Of a stretch of DNA of 64,000 nt, positions 28,545-36,897 are shown piece after piece. The stretch is taken from contig NZ_WHUF01000004.1 in assembly GCF_009380165.1 (NCBI RefSeq), forward strand, positions 620,001 through 684,000. Reading direction: 5' to 3'. The notes under the pieces are model-generated. The model was given only the letters and a program-made list of their open reading frames with translations, made no database searches and was not told the DNA's origin. This DNA is from Rugamonas rivuli (lineage in GTDB: Bacteria > Pseudomonadota > Gammaproteobacteria > Burkholderiales > Burkholderiaceae_D). The position numbers and the translations under genes were made by a program. How positions within the stretch are numbered: position 1 is the stretch's first letter; every line of letters starts with the position of its first letter.

Positions 28545-28567
28545 GCCGCAGGCATGGCGCCTGCGGC
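28545..28567. terminator. hairpin between convergent genes
   Basis: Stem GCCGCAGGC pairs with GCCTGCGGC around a 5-nt loop, filling almost the whole 30-bp gap between two convergent stop codons. No T-run is present, so it may work only as a weak or rho-assisted terminator for both. Confidence 0.55.
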
Positions 28568-29311
28568 TCAGTCCTTCAGGTATTTGTCGTAGATGGCGCG
28601 GTAGCGGCCGCTTTTGTGCAGATGCGCCAGGCCGGCGTTGAAGTCGTCGCGGATGGCGGCGCTGCGGAACACCGGCCGGTAGTCGCCGGCGTCGGCGCGG
28701 ATGAAGCTGTGCTCGTCCACCGGCGGCATCACGAAGCCGGGATCGCGCTGGCGCTGCAGGCGGGTGTAGTACTGGAAGATGCTGCGGTCGCTCAGCACGA
28801 TTTCATAGCGGCCCAGCGCCAGCAGCAGCGGCTGCGCCTCCTGGTGGTTGCTCTCGACATAGCCGGTGCCGCGCGTCAGCGGCTGCAGCCACACCGGGTA
28901 GCGCGCGGCCGCGCCGACGAAGGCGATCACCGTATGGCCCTGCAAATCCTCCGGCCTGCGGATCGCCAGCTTGCTGCGCTTGAGCGTGTAGAACACATTG
29001 TCGTAGATGACCGGCGGGTTGCCGTAGTAGCCGCCTTGCGGCGTCATGTCTTCGCCGACGTCCATCATGATGGCGTCCACCGTGCGCGCCTTGAAGCTGA
29101 CCGGAATCCGGCCCATCGGCAGGTAGCGCGCCTGCAGCACATGGCCGCGATAGGCCAGCGCCTCGCGCACCAGCTCGACCTCGATGCCGGCGTCCTCCTT
29201 CGCCATGATAAACGGCGGCAGATTGTCGCCAAAGGCCATGGCGACATTGGCCGCCCCGGCCGGGCCGGCCAGCGCCGGCAGGGCCGCCAGGAAGATACGC
29301 ACTCTGTTCAT
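28568..29311 (-). CDS. periplasmic amino-acid-type solute-binding protein (SBP_bac_3-like)
   Basis: 247 residues from ATG 29311, which gives a clear signal peptide (MNRVRIFLAALPALAGPAGA). Longer in-frame starts would spoil it. The mature part has the type II periplasmic-binding pattern: a first lobe with LPPFIMAKEDAGIEVELVREAL, a hinge with LQGHTVIAFVGAAARYPVW, and the C-terminal AGLAHLHKSGRYRAIYDKYL typical of this family. No transporter genes accompany it, so it may be an orphan sensor or a binding protein for a distant permease. It is divergent from ffh with an 82-bp gap. Confidence 0.8.
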   Translation of the reverse strand: MNRVRIFLAALPALAGPAGAANVAMAFGDNLPPFIMAKEDAGIEVELVREALAYRGHVLQARYLPMGRIPVSFKARTVDAIMMDVGEDMTPQGGYYGNPPVIYDNVFYTLKRSKLAIRRPEDLQGHTVIAFVGAAARYPVWLQPLTRGTGYVESNHQEAQPLLLALGRYEIVLSDRSIFQYYTRLQRQRDPGFVMPPVDEHSFIRADAGDYRPVFRSAAIRDDFNAGLAHLHKSGRYRAIYDKYLKD

Positions 29312-29393
29312 GCGCGAAATGATAACAGGCTCTCCGCGCCGGCGGCCTGCCCGATGGGGTAAAATGACGGCCACTGTTCATTCCGGGTTCATC

Positions 29394-30761
29394 ATGCTAG
29401 ACAATCTTACCCAACGCCTTGCCAAGGTCGTTAAAACCATGCGCGGCGAGGCCCGCCTGACCGAAGCCAACACCGCCGAAATGCTGCGCGAAGTGCGCCT
29501 GGCGCTGCTGGAGGCCGACGTCGCCCTGCCCGCCGTGCGCGAATTCATCGCCAAGGTCAAGGAAAAGGCCCTGGGCGAAGAAGTGATTTCCTCGCTGACG
29601 CCGGGCCAGGCCCTGGTCGGCGTGGTGCAGCGCGAGCTGGCCGCCATCATGGGCGCCGACCTCGGCCCGGAAGCGGCGCAGCTGAGCTTTGCCCAGCAGC
29701 CGCCCGCCATCATCCTGATGGCCGGTCTGCAGGGTGTGGGTAAAACCACCACCGTCGGCAAGCTGGCCAAGTACCTGAAGGAAGAAAAGAAAAAGAAAGT
29801 GCTGACCGTGTCGGCCGACGTCTACCGTCCCGCCGCGATCGCCCAGCTGCAATCGGTGACGGCCCAGGTCGGCGCCGACTTCTTCCCGTCCACCGCGCAG
29901 GACAAGCCGGTCGACATCGCGCTGGCCGCGCTGGACTGGGCCAAGAAGCACTACCACGACGTGCTGATCATCGACACCGCCGGCCGTCTGGGCATCGATG
30001 AAGAGATGATGAAAGAGATCGCCGCCGTGCACGCGGCGGTCAAGCCGATCGAAACCCTGTTCGTGGTCGACGCCATGCTGGGCCAGGATGCGATCAACAC
30101 CGCCAAGGCCTTCAACGATGCGCTGCCGCTGACCGGCATCGTGCTGACCAAGCTGGACGGCGATTCGCGCGGCGGCGCCGCGCTGTCGGTGCGCCACATC
30201 ACCGGCAAGCCGATCAAGTTTGCCGGCGTGTCGGAAAAGCTGGACGGCCTGGAAGCGTTCGATCCGCAGCGCATGGCCAACCGCGTGCTGGGCATGGGCG
30301 ACATCATGGCGCTGGTGGAAGAGGCGCGCAAAGGCGTCGACAGCAAGGCTGCGGCCGAACTGGCGGCCAAGGTCAAGTCCGGTGGCAAATTCGACATGAA
30401 CGACTTCAAGGCCCAGCTGGGCCAGATGAAGAAGATGGGCGGCATGGCCAGCCTGGTGGACAAGCTGCCGGCGCAGTTCCAGCAAGCCGCCGGCGGCGCC
30501 AACATGGACCAGGCCGACAAGCAGGTGCGGCGCATGGTCGGCATCATCGACTCGATGACGCCGCAGGAACGCGCCAAGCCGGAGCTGATCAAGGCCACCC
30601 GCAAGCGCCGCATCGCGGCCGGCGCCGGCGTGCAGGTGCAGGAAGTGAACCGCATGCTGACCCAGTTCGAGCAGATGCAGACCATGATGAAAAAGCTCTC
30701 CGGCGGCGGCATGATGAAGATGATGCGCTCGATGAAGGGCATGATGCCGGGCATGCGCTAA
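29394..30761 (+). CDS. ffh: signal recognition particle protein Ffh
   Basis: GTPase that binds 4.5S RNA and signal sequences and delivers membrane proteins to FtsY. 455 residues, the standard length. N domain: MLDNLTQRLAKVVKTMRGE. GTPase motifs: GLQGVGKTTTVGKLA (G1), DTAGRLGID (G3) and TKLDGDSRGGA (G4). The C-terminal M domain is methionine-rich and ends MMKMMRSMKGMMPGMR. ATG 29394 is the family start; an upstream in-frame extension is not conserved. Confidence 0.97.
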   Translation: MLDNLTQRLAKVVKTMRGEARLTEANTAEMLREVRLALLEADVALPAVREFIAKVKEKALGEEVISSLTPGQALVGVVQRELAAIMGADLGPEAAQLSFAQQPPAIILMAGLQGVGKTTTVGKLAKYLKEEKKKKVLTVSADVYRPAAIAQLQSVTAQVGADFFPSTAQDKPVDIALAALDWAKKHYHDVLIIDTAGRLGIDEEMMKEIAAVHAAVKPIETLFVVDAMLGQDAINTAKAFNDALPLTGIVLTKLDGDSRGGAALSVRHITGKPIKFAGVSEKLDGLEAFDPQRMANRVLGMGDIMALVEEARKGVDSKAAAELAAKVKSGGKFDMNDFKAQLGQMKKMGGMASLVDKLPAQFQQAAGGANMDQADKQVRRMVGIIDSMTPQERAKPELIKATRKRRIAAGAGVQVQEVNRMLTQFEQMQTMMKKLSGGGMMKMMRSMKGMMPGMR

Positions 30762-30963
30762 CGAGGCAGCCCCGCCGGGAAAAGCCTGCGTCACAGAGGG
30801 AAAAGCGCGCCGCCACGGTGCGCTGCCCCGCGAAAGCCCGTGTTTACGTGGTGTTTCCGGGAAAAAACGCGAAAAACACTTGCATACTCGGTAAATCACC
30901 ACCAATATTAGCCGGTGCGATCAATTGCGCAATTTTCCATGTGTTCGTTAAGGAGGCTCGAAG

Positions 30964-31353
30964 ATGGCAACAGCCAAAAAAACCCCAGCAGCAGCACCAG
31001 CTAAGAAAGCCGCCGCGAAACCGGCAGCCGCAAAAAAGGCAGCACCCGCAAAAGCAGCAGCCAAGCCAGCAGTGAAAAAAGCAGCCGCACCGGCCGCACC
31101 GCGCAAACCGAACGCCGCCTTCATGAAAGCGATGACGCCATCGGCCACGCTGGCCGCCGTAGTTGGCGCGACCCCGCTGCCTCGCACCGAAGTCACCAAA
31201 AAAGTCTGGGATTACATCAAGAAGCTCGACCTGCAAGATCCGGCCAACCGCCGCATGATCAATGCCGACGACAAGCTGAAAGCTGTATTCGGCGGCAAAG
31301 CCCAAGTATCCATGTTCGAAATGACCAAGCTCATTTCCGACCACCTGAAATAA
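30964..31353 (+). CDS. SWIB/MDM2-domain protein with histone H1-like tail
   Basis: 129 residues. Residues 1-50 are an Ala/Lys/Pro tail (MATAKKTPAAAPAKKAAAKP...) resembling histone H1. Residues about 50-128 form a SWIB/MDM2 domain: FMKAMTPSATLAAVVGA, LPRTEVTKKVWDYIKKLDLQD, and RRMINADDKLKAVFGG. In eukaryotes SWIB domains occur in chromatin-remodelling complexes; in Chlamydia and many proteobacteria they occur as short proteins, often beside DNA-binding tails. A strong AAGGAGG ribosome-binding site lies 6 bp before the ATG, so high expression is likely. Its tail uses the same repeat vocabulary as the H1-like protein at 8898-9908. Confidence 0.93.
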   Translation: MATAKKTPAAAPAKKAAAKPAAAKKAAPAKAAAKPAVKKAAAPAAPRKPNAAFMKAMTPSATLAAVVGATPLPRTEVTKKVWDYIKKLDLQDPANRRMINADDKLKAVFGGKAQVSMFEMTKLISDHLK

Positions 31354-31381
31354 GCGCAGCGGCCAGTACAGCCGCGCCGGG

Positions 31382-31417
31382 ATGCCGTCACCGCCAACGC
31401 GTTGACGGCATTTTTTA
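31382..31417 (+). terminator. rho-independent terminator of the SWIB gene
   Basis: Stem ATGCCGTCA pairs with TGACGGCAT around a 12-nt loop, followed by TTTTTTA. The T-run overlaps the stop codon of the convergent transglycosylase gene. Confidence 0.85.
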
Positions 31418-32026
31418 TTGCACCTTCCAGTTGTTCCAGGCCGACAGCACGGCGTTCGGATATTCCGGCTTGCCGCGGCTGCCGTTGTAGCGGCCCAGCG
31501 CCAGGTAGAGATTGCCCGACTCCATGTCGATATACATGCGCAGGATGGCGCAGCCGTAGCGCAGATTGGTCTGCATATTGAACAGCGCACTGCGGTTGCG
31601 GTCGCCGATCACATTGGTCCAGAACGGCATCACCTGCATATAGCCGCGCGCGCCCACGATAGACACCGCGTATTTGCGATACGCCGATTCCACCTGGATC
31701 AGCCCCAGCACCATGCCCGGCTCCAGGCCGGCGCGGCGCGCTTCGTACCAGACGGTGGCGAGGAACTCGTTGCGGGTCTGCTCGTCGGGCAGCTTGCGCT
31801 TCAGGCGCGCCGACACCTGCGCCAGCCAGCCCTGGTAGCGCAAACGTTCGGAGTCGGTGCGGAATGTCGGCTGCGGCGGGGTCGCATCCTTGATGGCATT
31901 GGCCAGCGCCAGCCGAACCGAATCGGCCAGCGCTTCTTCCTTCTGGTTGCCGGCGTGGGCCGTGCCGATGGCGCCGGCCAGCGCCAGCACCACCGCACAC
32001 CCGGCCAGCGAGCGTTTCACGATCAC
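31415..32026 (-). CDS. lytic transglycosylase (SLT domain)
   Basis: 203 residues. A signal peptide (VKRSLAGCAVVLALAGAIGTAHA) sends it to the periplasm, where it should cleave peptidoglycan glycan strands with 1,6-anhydro-MurNAc products. The SLT core is intact: GLIQVESAYRKYAVS with the catalytic Glu, GARGYMQVMPFW, and NLYLALGRYNGSRG. I chose GTG 32026, which overlaps the proS stop by four bases (GTGA); a second GTG at 32020 is also possible. It follows proS on the same strand, as in many Burkholderiales. Confidence 0.9.
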   Translation of the reverse strand: MIVKRSLAGCAVVLALAGAIGTAHAGNQKEEALADSVRLALANAIKDATPPQPTFRTDSERLRYQGWLAQVSARLKRKLPDEQTRNEFLATVWYEARRAGLEPGMVLGLIQVESAYRKYAVSIVGARGYMQVMPFWTNVIGDRNRSALFNMQTNLRYGCAILRMYIDMESGNLYLALGRYNGSRGKPEYPNAVLSAWNNWKVQ

Positions 32027-33759
32027 GCCGCCATTTTGCCTTTGATGAAGCTGACGATGTCGGCCACCGGCACGGCGGTCGCTTCGGTGTCGCGGCGGCC
32101 CTGGTATTCCAGGTTGCCTTCCTTCAGGCCACGGTCGCCGATCACCACGCGGTGCGGCACGCCGATCAGCTCCCAGTCGGCGAACATGCCGCCCGGACGC
32201 AGGCCACGGTCGTCGAGGATGACGTCGATGCCGGCCGCTTGCGCGTCGGCGTACAGCTTCTCGGTCGCTTCCTTGACCGCTTCGCTGCGGTCCATGCCCA
32301 TCGGGCACAGCACCAGTTCGAACGGCGCCAGCGAGGTCGGCCAGATGATGCCCTTGTCGTCGAAGTTCTGCTCGATCGCCGCGCCCAGGATGCGGGTCAC
32401 GCCGATGCCGTAGCAGCCCATCTGCAATGGCGCAGGCTTGCCGTTCTCGTCGAGGAAGGTGGCCTTCATCGATTCGGAGTACGCGGTGCCCAGCTGGAAT
32501 ACGTGGCCCACTTCGATGCCGCGCTCGATCGCCAGCACGCCCTTGCCGTCCGGCGAGGCGTCGCCCGCCACCACGTTGCGCAGGTCGGCCACGATGGTCG
32601 GCTCGGCCATGTCGCGGCCCCAGTTGGCGCCGGTGTAGTGGAAGCCGGCGTCGTTGGCGCCGCAGACGAAGTCCGCCATGTTGGCGACCGTGCGGTCGGC
32701 CACCACGGTGACCGGCGCCTTGGTGCCGATCGGGCCCAGGTAGCCAGGCACGCAGCCATACACTTCCAGGATCTCGGCTTCGGTCGAGAAGCGGTGCGCG
32801 GCCAGGCCGGCGACCTTGCCGACTTTGACTTCGTTCAGCTCATGGTCGCCGCGCAGCAGCAACATGAAATACTGTTTAGCTACTTTGCCGTCGGTCTCGG
32901 TTTCCACCGTCAGCGCGATGGTTTTCACGGTTTGCGACAAGTCCAGCTTGAGCAGCTCGGCCACCGCTTCGCACTTGGTGGCGTTCGGGGTCGAGGTCTT
33001 GGTCAGCGCCTGGCTCGCGGCCGGACGGCTTGCCGCCAGCGGCAGCGCCTCGGCCGCTTCCATATTGGCGGCGTAGTCCGAGGTGTCGCAATACACGATG
33101 GCGTCCTCGCCGGTGCTGGCGATGACGTGGAATTCGTGCGAACCGGTGCCGCCGATGGCGCCGTTGTCGGCCGCCACCGCGCGGAACTTCAGGCCGAAGC
33201 GGGTGAAGATGGCGACATAGGCGTCAAACATGATTTTGTACGAGGCTTGCATGCCGGCCAGGTCGCGGTCGAAGGAGTAAGCGTCCTTCATGGTGAACTC
33301 GCGGCCGCGCATCAGGCCGAAACGCGGACGGCGCTCGTCGCGGAACTTGGTCTGAATGTGGTAAAAATTCAACGGAAGCTGCCGGTAGGATTTAATTTCC
33401 GAGCGCACTACATCGGTGATCACTTCTTCCGAAGTCGGCTGGATCGCGAAATCGCGGCCGTGTCTATCCTTCACGCGCATCAGCTCCGCGCCCATCTTGT
33501 CCCAGCGTCCGGTCTCCTGCCAGAGCTCGGCCGGCTGCACCAAAGGCATCAGCAGCTCAATGGCGGCGGCCTTGTTCATCTCTTCGCGGACGATGGCCTC
33601 GACTTTGCGGATGACACGCAGCCCCATCGGCATGTAGGTATAAATGCCCGAACCGAGGCGTTTGATCATGCCGGCGCGCATCATCAACTGATGGCTGACG
33701 ATCTCGGCGTCGGAAGGCGCTTCTTTAAGCGTGGAAATAAAAAATCGTGAGGCGCGCAT
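32023..33759 (-). CDS. proS: proline--tRNA ligase
   Basis: Class II aminoacyl-tRNA synthetase charging tRNA-Pro. 578 residues, the size of the bacterial type with an editing (INS) domain. Motif 1 region GSGIYTYMPMGLRVIRKVE, motif 2 region TKFRDERRPRFGLMRGREF with its conserved Arg residues, and motif 3 in MGCYGIGVTRILGA are present. The insertion editing domain spans about residues 220-400. The C-terminal anticodon-binding domain starts near WPTSLAPFELVLCPMG. The ATG at 33759 gives MRASRFFISTLKEAPSDAE, the family N-terminus. Confidence 0.97.
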   Translation of the reverse strand: MRASRFFISTLKEAPSDAEIVSHQLMMRAGMIKRLGSGIYTYMPMGLRVIRKVEAIVREEMNKAAAIELLMPLVQPAELWQETGRWDKMGAELMRVKDRHGRDFAIQPTSEEVITDVVRSEIKSYRQLPLNFYHIQTKFRDERRPRFGLMRGREFTMKDAYSFDRDLAGMQASYKIMFDAYVAIFTRFGLKFRAVAADNGAIGGTGSHEFHVIASTGEDAIVYCDTSDYAANMEAAEALPLAASRPAASQALTKTSTPNATKCEAVAELLKLDLSQTVKTIALTVETETDGKVAKQYFMLLLRGDHELNEVKVGKVAGLAAHRFSTEAEILEVYGCVPGYLGPIGTKAPVTVVADRTVANMADFVCGANDAGFHYTGANWGRDMAEPTIVADLRNVVAGDASPDGKGVLAIERGIEVGHVFQLGTAYSESMKATFLDENGKPAPLQMGCYGIGVTRILGAAIEQNFDDKGIIWPTSLAPFELVLCPMGMDRSEAVKEATEKLYADAQAAGIDVILDDRGLRPGGMFADWELIGVPHRVVIGDRGLKEGNLEYQGRRDTEATAVPVADIVSFIKGKMAA

Positions 33760-33961
33760 ACGGTGAATTCTTTTTAAAAAGAGAGAGTTATAATCAACCT
33801 AATTTTAAAGGATTAGCTGGCTGATGCGTCCATACTTTATACAAATGCGTTCAATTGATGCCTCTCCGGCCGTTTTCGTACCCCGAAAACCCAGCCGGAG
33901 CGCGGTTTTGTGGGCAAAAATATAAGCAGGGAGCTAGGTCGCAGAAAGTTTGAGGTGCAAA

Positions 33962-34597
33962 ATGCTCGATCGTGAAGGGTTTCGGCCCAACGTCGGCATC
34001 ATCCTGCTAAACGCCCAGAACGAGGTGTGGTGGGGCAAGCGGGTGCGCGAGCACTCTTGGCAATTTCCGCAAGGCGGCATCAAGTACGGAGAAACGCCGG
34101 AACAGGCGATGTATCGGGAGCTGGAAGAAGAGATCGGATTACGGGCAGAGCACGTCAAAATCGTCGGCCGCACGCGCGATTGGCTGCGCTACGAGGTGCC
34201 CGACCACTTCATCAAGCGCGAAATTCGCGGCCATTACCGTGGCCAGAAGCAGATTTGGTTCCTGCTGCGGATGTGCGCGCGCGATAACGACGTCAACCTG
34301 CGCCTGACCGACCATCCGGAATTCGACGCCTGGCGCTGGCATGATTACTGGGTGCCGCTGGACGTGGTGATTGAGTTCAAGCGCGAGGTTTACCAGCGCG
34401 CCTTGCAGGAGCTGTCGCGCTTCCTGACCTGGCCGGCCAACGGCCACGACCGCCGGCACCACGGTTCGCGCTATCTGCGCCAGCCGCATCCGCCGCGGCC
34501 GAATCCGGAACCGCCGGGCTCGACCTGCGGCACGGAAGCGCCGGCGGCCTCGGCCGCAGCGGAGGCGCCGCCCGAGCCGCAAAAGAAAAGCGGGTAA
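33962..34597 (+). CDS. rppH: RNA pyrophosphohydrolase
   Basis: Nudix enzyme that removes pyrophosphate from the 5' end of mRNAs and triggers RNase E decay. 211 residues. The N-terminus MLDREGFRPNVGIILLN matches RppH, and the Nudix box lies at residues 38-60 (GGIKYGETPEQAMYRELEEE plus IGL), with all acidic metal ligands. The start is ATG 33962 rather than an in-frame TTG four codons earlier. The tail after residue 160 is Pro/Ala-rich and not conserved. It is divergent from proS, a common betaproteobacterial arrangement, across a 202-bp promoter region that contains a TATAAT near 33789. Confidence 0.94.
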   Translation: MLDREGFRPNVGIILLNAQNEVWWGKRVREHSWQFPQGGIKYGETPEQAMYRELEEEIGLRAEHVKIVGRTRDWLRYEVPDHFIKREIRGHYRGQKQIWFLLRMCARDNDVNLRLTDHPEFDAWRWHDYWVPLDVVIEFKREVYQRALQELSRFLTWPANGHDRRHHGSRYLRQPHPPRPNPEPPGSTCGTEAPAASAAAEAPPEPQKKSG

Positions 34598-34603
34598 TCC
34601 AAC

Positions 34604-34632
34604 ACGGGACAGTCTGACTGTCCCGTTTTTTA
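34604..34632 (+). terminator. rho-independent terminator of rppH
   Basis: Perfect 10-bp stem ACGGGACAGT/ACTGTCCCGT with a 3-nt loop (CTG), followed by TTTTTTA. It ends 21 bp before the start of the next gene. Confidence 0.93.
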
Positions 34633-34653
34633 TGCGCCGGGTACAATGGCGCC

Positions 34654-35079
34654 ATGTTTAATCCATCTTCCGACGACGTGCGCCGCTTCTTTTGCGAGAC
34701 CTTCCGCAAGCAGCGCGCCAATGAAATCCTGACTCCGCTTGAAGCCATGGCGGCCGACTGGGTGCGCCACCATCCCGAATACCACGACGTGCTGAGCGAT
34801 GTCGACAGCGCGCTGGCGCGCGACTACTCGGTCGACGGCGCCCAGGCCAATCCGTTTTTGCACCTGTCGATGCACCTGTCGATCGACGAGCAAATCTCGA
34901 TCGACCAGCCGCGCGGCATCCGCGACGCCGCCACCGCGCTCACGCTCAAGCTCGACGACGCGCACGCGGCGCAGCATGAAATCATGGAATGCCTGGGCGA
35001 GATGATCTGGACCGCCCAGCGCAACGGCACGCCGCCGGACGGCGACGCCTACATCGAAGCGATCAAGCGCCGCCTGTAG
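34654..35079 (+). CDS. DUF1841 family protein
   Basis: 141-residue soluble protein with the family start MFNPSSDDVRRFFCETFRK and the helical core NPFLHLSMHLSIDEQISIDQPRGIR. A conserved His-rich helix (HLSMHLSIDEQ) and ECLGEMIWTAQRNG near the end are typical of DUF1841. Function is unknown. It has its own upstream region after the rppH terminator and is convergent with the cytochrome genes. Confidence 0.88.
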   Translation: MFNPSSDDVRRFFCETFRKQRANEILTPLEAMAADWVRHHPEYHDVLSDVDSALARDYSVDGAQANPFLHLSMHLSIDEQISIDQPRGIRDAATALTLKLDDAHAAQHEIMECLGEMIWTAQRNGTPPDGDAYIEAIKRRL

Positions 35080-35098
35080 ACGGCGGCGAAAATAAAAA

Positions 35099-35121
35099 AG
35101 CCACGCGATACGTGGCTTCTT
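35099..35121. terminator. short hairpin between DUF1841 gene and cytochrome genes
   Basis: Stem AGCCACG/CGTGGCT with a 5-nt loop, an A-run before and TTCTT after. It can act on both converging transcripts; the T-run is weak. Confidence 0.6.
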
Positions 35122-35138
35122 ATTAACTACACTGCGGC

Positions 35139-35480
35139 TTAGCGGTGTACCGCCAGCGTGCCTGGCAGGCTGTGCAGGTAGGCCGCCAGATCCTTGATGT
35201 CCTGGTTGCTCAGCGGTTTGACCTGGCCGGTCATGATCGCATTGTTGCGGCCGTTGGCGCCGTCGCCGCGCTTGTAGGCGGTCAAGGCGTGTTCCAGGTA
35301 ATCCTTGTGCTGGCCCGCCAGCTTAGGATAGCTCGGATCGATCGGGGTGTTGAAATCCTTGCCGTGGCAAGCGAAGCAGCTGTACTTGTCGGCCAGCGCC
35401 TTGCCGGCGTCGACATTGCCGCCTGCCAGGGCGGAGCTCGATACGGCGGCGAAGCACAACGCGGTCATCAGTTTTTTCAT
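35139..35480 (-). CDS. small monohaem cytochrome c
   Basis: 113 residues. A signal peptide (MKKLMTALCFAAVSSSALA) directs it to the periplasm. The haem site is CFACHG, and the distal Met ligand is probably in NAIMTGQVKPLSNQDIKDLAAYLHSL, a class I cytochrome pattern (c553/c4-like half). ATG 35480 gives the signal peptide. The upstream gene encodes a close relative with 11 bp between them, so the pair may work like the two halves of a dihaem cytochrome c4 in electron transfer to a terminal oxidase. Confidence 0.92.
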   Translation of the reverse strand: MKKLMTALCFAAVSSSALAGGNVDAGKALADKYSCFACHGKDFNTPIDPSYPKLAGQHKDYLEHALTAYKRGDGANGRNNAIMTGQVKPLSNQDIKDLAAYLHSLPGTLAVHR

Positions 35481-35491
35481 GGGGGCTGTCC

Positions 35492-35833
35492 TCATTTCGC
35501 GGCGGTGGCGGTGACGGTCTGCTGCGCGTAGAACGCGGCGACATCGGCGATATCCTGGTCCGACAGGCTGCTGGCGATACCCTTCATCGACGGATGCTTG
35601 CGATCGCCTTTTTGATACGCCTTCAGCGCACTCTCGATGTACTTGGCAGATTGGCCGCCGATCATCGGCACCTGGAACACTTCCGGGAAGGTGGCTTTGT
35701 AGCCGGGGATCCCGTGACAACCGATACACATTTCAATCTTGGCTTTGGCGTTCTGGGCATTGCCCACGACGTCCGCCGCCGGGGCGATTTGCGCGATGCC
35801 TGCGAGCACGAGGAGTGCGGTGATTTTTTTCAT
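35492..35833 (-). CDS. small monohaem cytochrome c
   Basis: 113 residues, exactly the length of its downstream neighbour. Signal peptide MKKITALLVLAGIAQIAPA, haem motif CIGCHG, and the C-terminal helix GIASSLSDQDIADVAAFYA with a Met in KHPSMKG as likely axial ligand. It is first in a two-gene unit. The 209-bp region upstream is divergent from the MoxR operon. Confidence 0.92.
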   Translation of the reverse strand: MKKITALLVLAGIAQIAPAADVVGNAQNAKAKIEMCIGCHGIPGYKATFPEVFQVPMIGGQSAKYIESALKAYQKGDRKHPSMKGIASSLSDQDIADVAAFYAQQTVTATAAK

Positions 35834-36042
35834 GGCGTTTGCTAGGTAAGTAATCGGATACTACCGCGGATGCAAAACTTGACTTTTGCACTATCAGCCT
35901 GCGATTCTAACTCAAGAATATAGCCAAGGCTACACACAATCATTGCCAGAACAACACACTGTCCAGCCCGCCGACCCGAGCACCTCCTCTAGCGTTCTCC
36001 CCTATACTGGCGCTTATCCCCATCTTTTCGAGATTGCACCAT

Positions 36043-36897
36043 ATGCACGCCACACCCCGCTTTGAAGGCTCCGACCAGTATGTCGCGACCCATGACCTGA
36101 AACTGGCCGTGAATGCGGCTTTGACGCTGCAACGGCCGCTGCTGATCAAGGGCGAGCCCGGCACGGGCAAGACCATGCTGGCCGAGGAAGTGGCCGCCGC
36201 GCTCAACATGCCGCTGATGCAGTGGCACATCAAGTCCACCACCAAGGCGCAACAAGGCTTGTACGAATACGATGCAGTGTCGCGTTTGCGCGACTCCCAG
36301 CTCGGCGACGAGCGCGTGCGCGACATCCACAACTACATCGTCAAGGGCGTGCTGTGGCAAGCCTTCACCGCGCCGGAGCCGGTGGTGCTGCTGATCGACG
36401 AGATCGACAAGGCCGACATCGAGTTCCCCAACGACCTGCTGCGCGAGCTGGACCGCATGGAATTCTACGTCTACGAGACGCGCGAAATGGTGCAGGCCAA
36501 GCACCGTCCGCTGGTCATCATCACCTCCAACAACGAGAAGGAACTGCCGGACGCCTTCCTGCGCCGCTGCTTCTTCCACTACATTAAATTCCCCGACCGC
36601 GACACGATGGAACAGATCGTCGCCGTGCACTACCCGAACCTGAAGAAGGAATTGCTGGCGCAGGCGCTGCAAACCTTCTACGAGGTGCGCGACGTGCCGG
36701 GCCTGAAGAAGAAGCCGTCGACCTCGGAATTCCTCGACTGGCTCAAGCTGCTGATGGCCGAGGACTTGCCGCCCGAAGCGCTGCGCAGCAAGGACGCCAA
36801 GGCCGTGGTGCCGCCGCTGCACGGCGCGCTGCTGAAGAACGAGCAGGACGTGCACCTGTTCGAGCGCCTGGTGATGATGTCGAGGACCAACCGCTGA
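36043..36897 (+). CDS. MoxR-family AAA+ ATPase
   Basis: 284 residues. Walker A GEPGTGKT, Walker B VVLLIDEIDKAD, and sensor 1 IITSNNEKELPDAFLRRC are intact. MoxR ATPases act as chaperones with VWA-domain partners to insert metals or assemble complexes; this one resembles the CbbQ/YehL-type branch. ATG 36043 is preferred to an upstream in-frame TTG. The stop overlaps the next start (TGATG), and a VWA gene follows in the same operon, which supports the chaperone role. Confidence 0.92.
   Translation: MHATPRFEGSDQYVATHDLKLAVNAALTLQRPLLIKGEPGTGKTMLAEEVAAALNMPLMQWHIKSTTKAQQGLYEYDAVSRLRDSQLGDERVRDIHNYIVKGVLWQAFTAPEPVVLLIDEIDKADIEFPNDLLRELDRMEFYVYETREMVQAKHRPLVIITSNNEKELPDAFLRRCFFHYIKFPDRDTMEQIVAVHYPNLKKELLAQALQTFYEVRDVPGLKKKPSTSEFLDWLKLLMAEDLPPEALRSKDAKAVVPPLHGALLKNEQDVHLFERLVMMSRTNR

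Noticed and set aside
25817..28555. A very long minus-strand open frame (about 900 codons)
   Set aside because: It runs antisense to the propeller lipoprotein, is dominated by Ala/Gly/Arg/Gln without domains, and its tail re-reads the yjgN region in the wrong frame; it is a product of high GC content.
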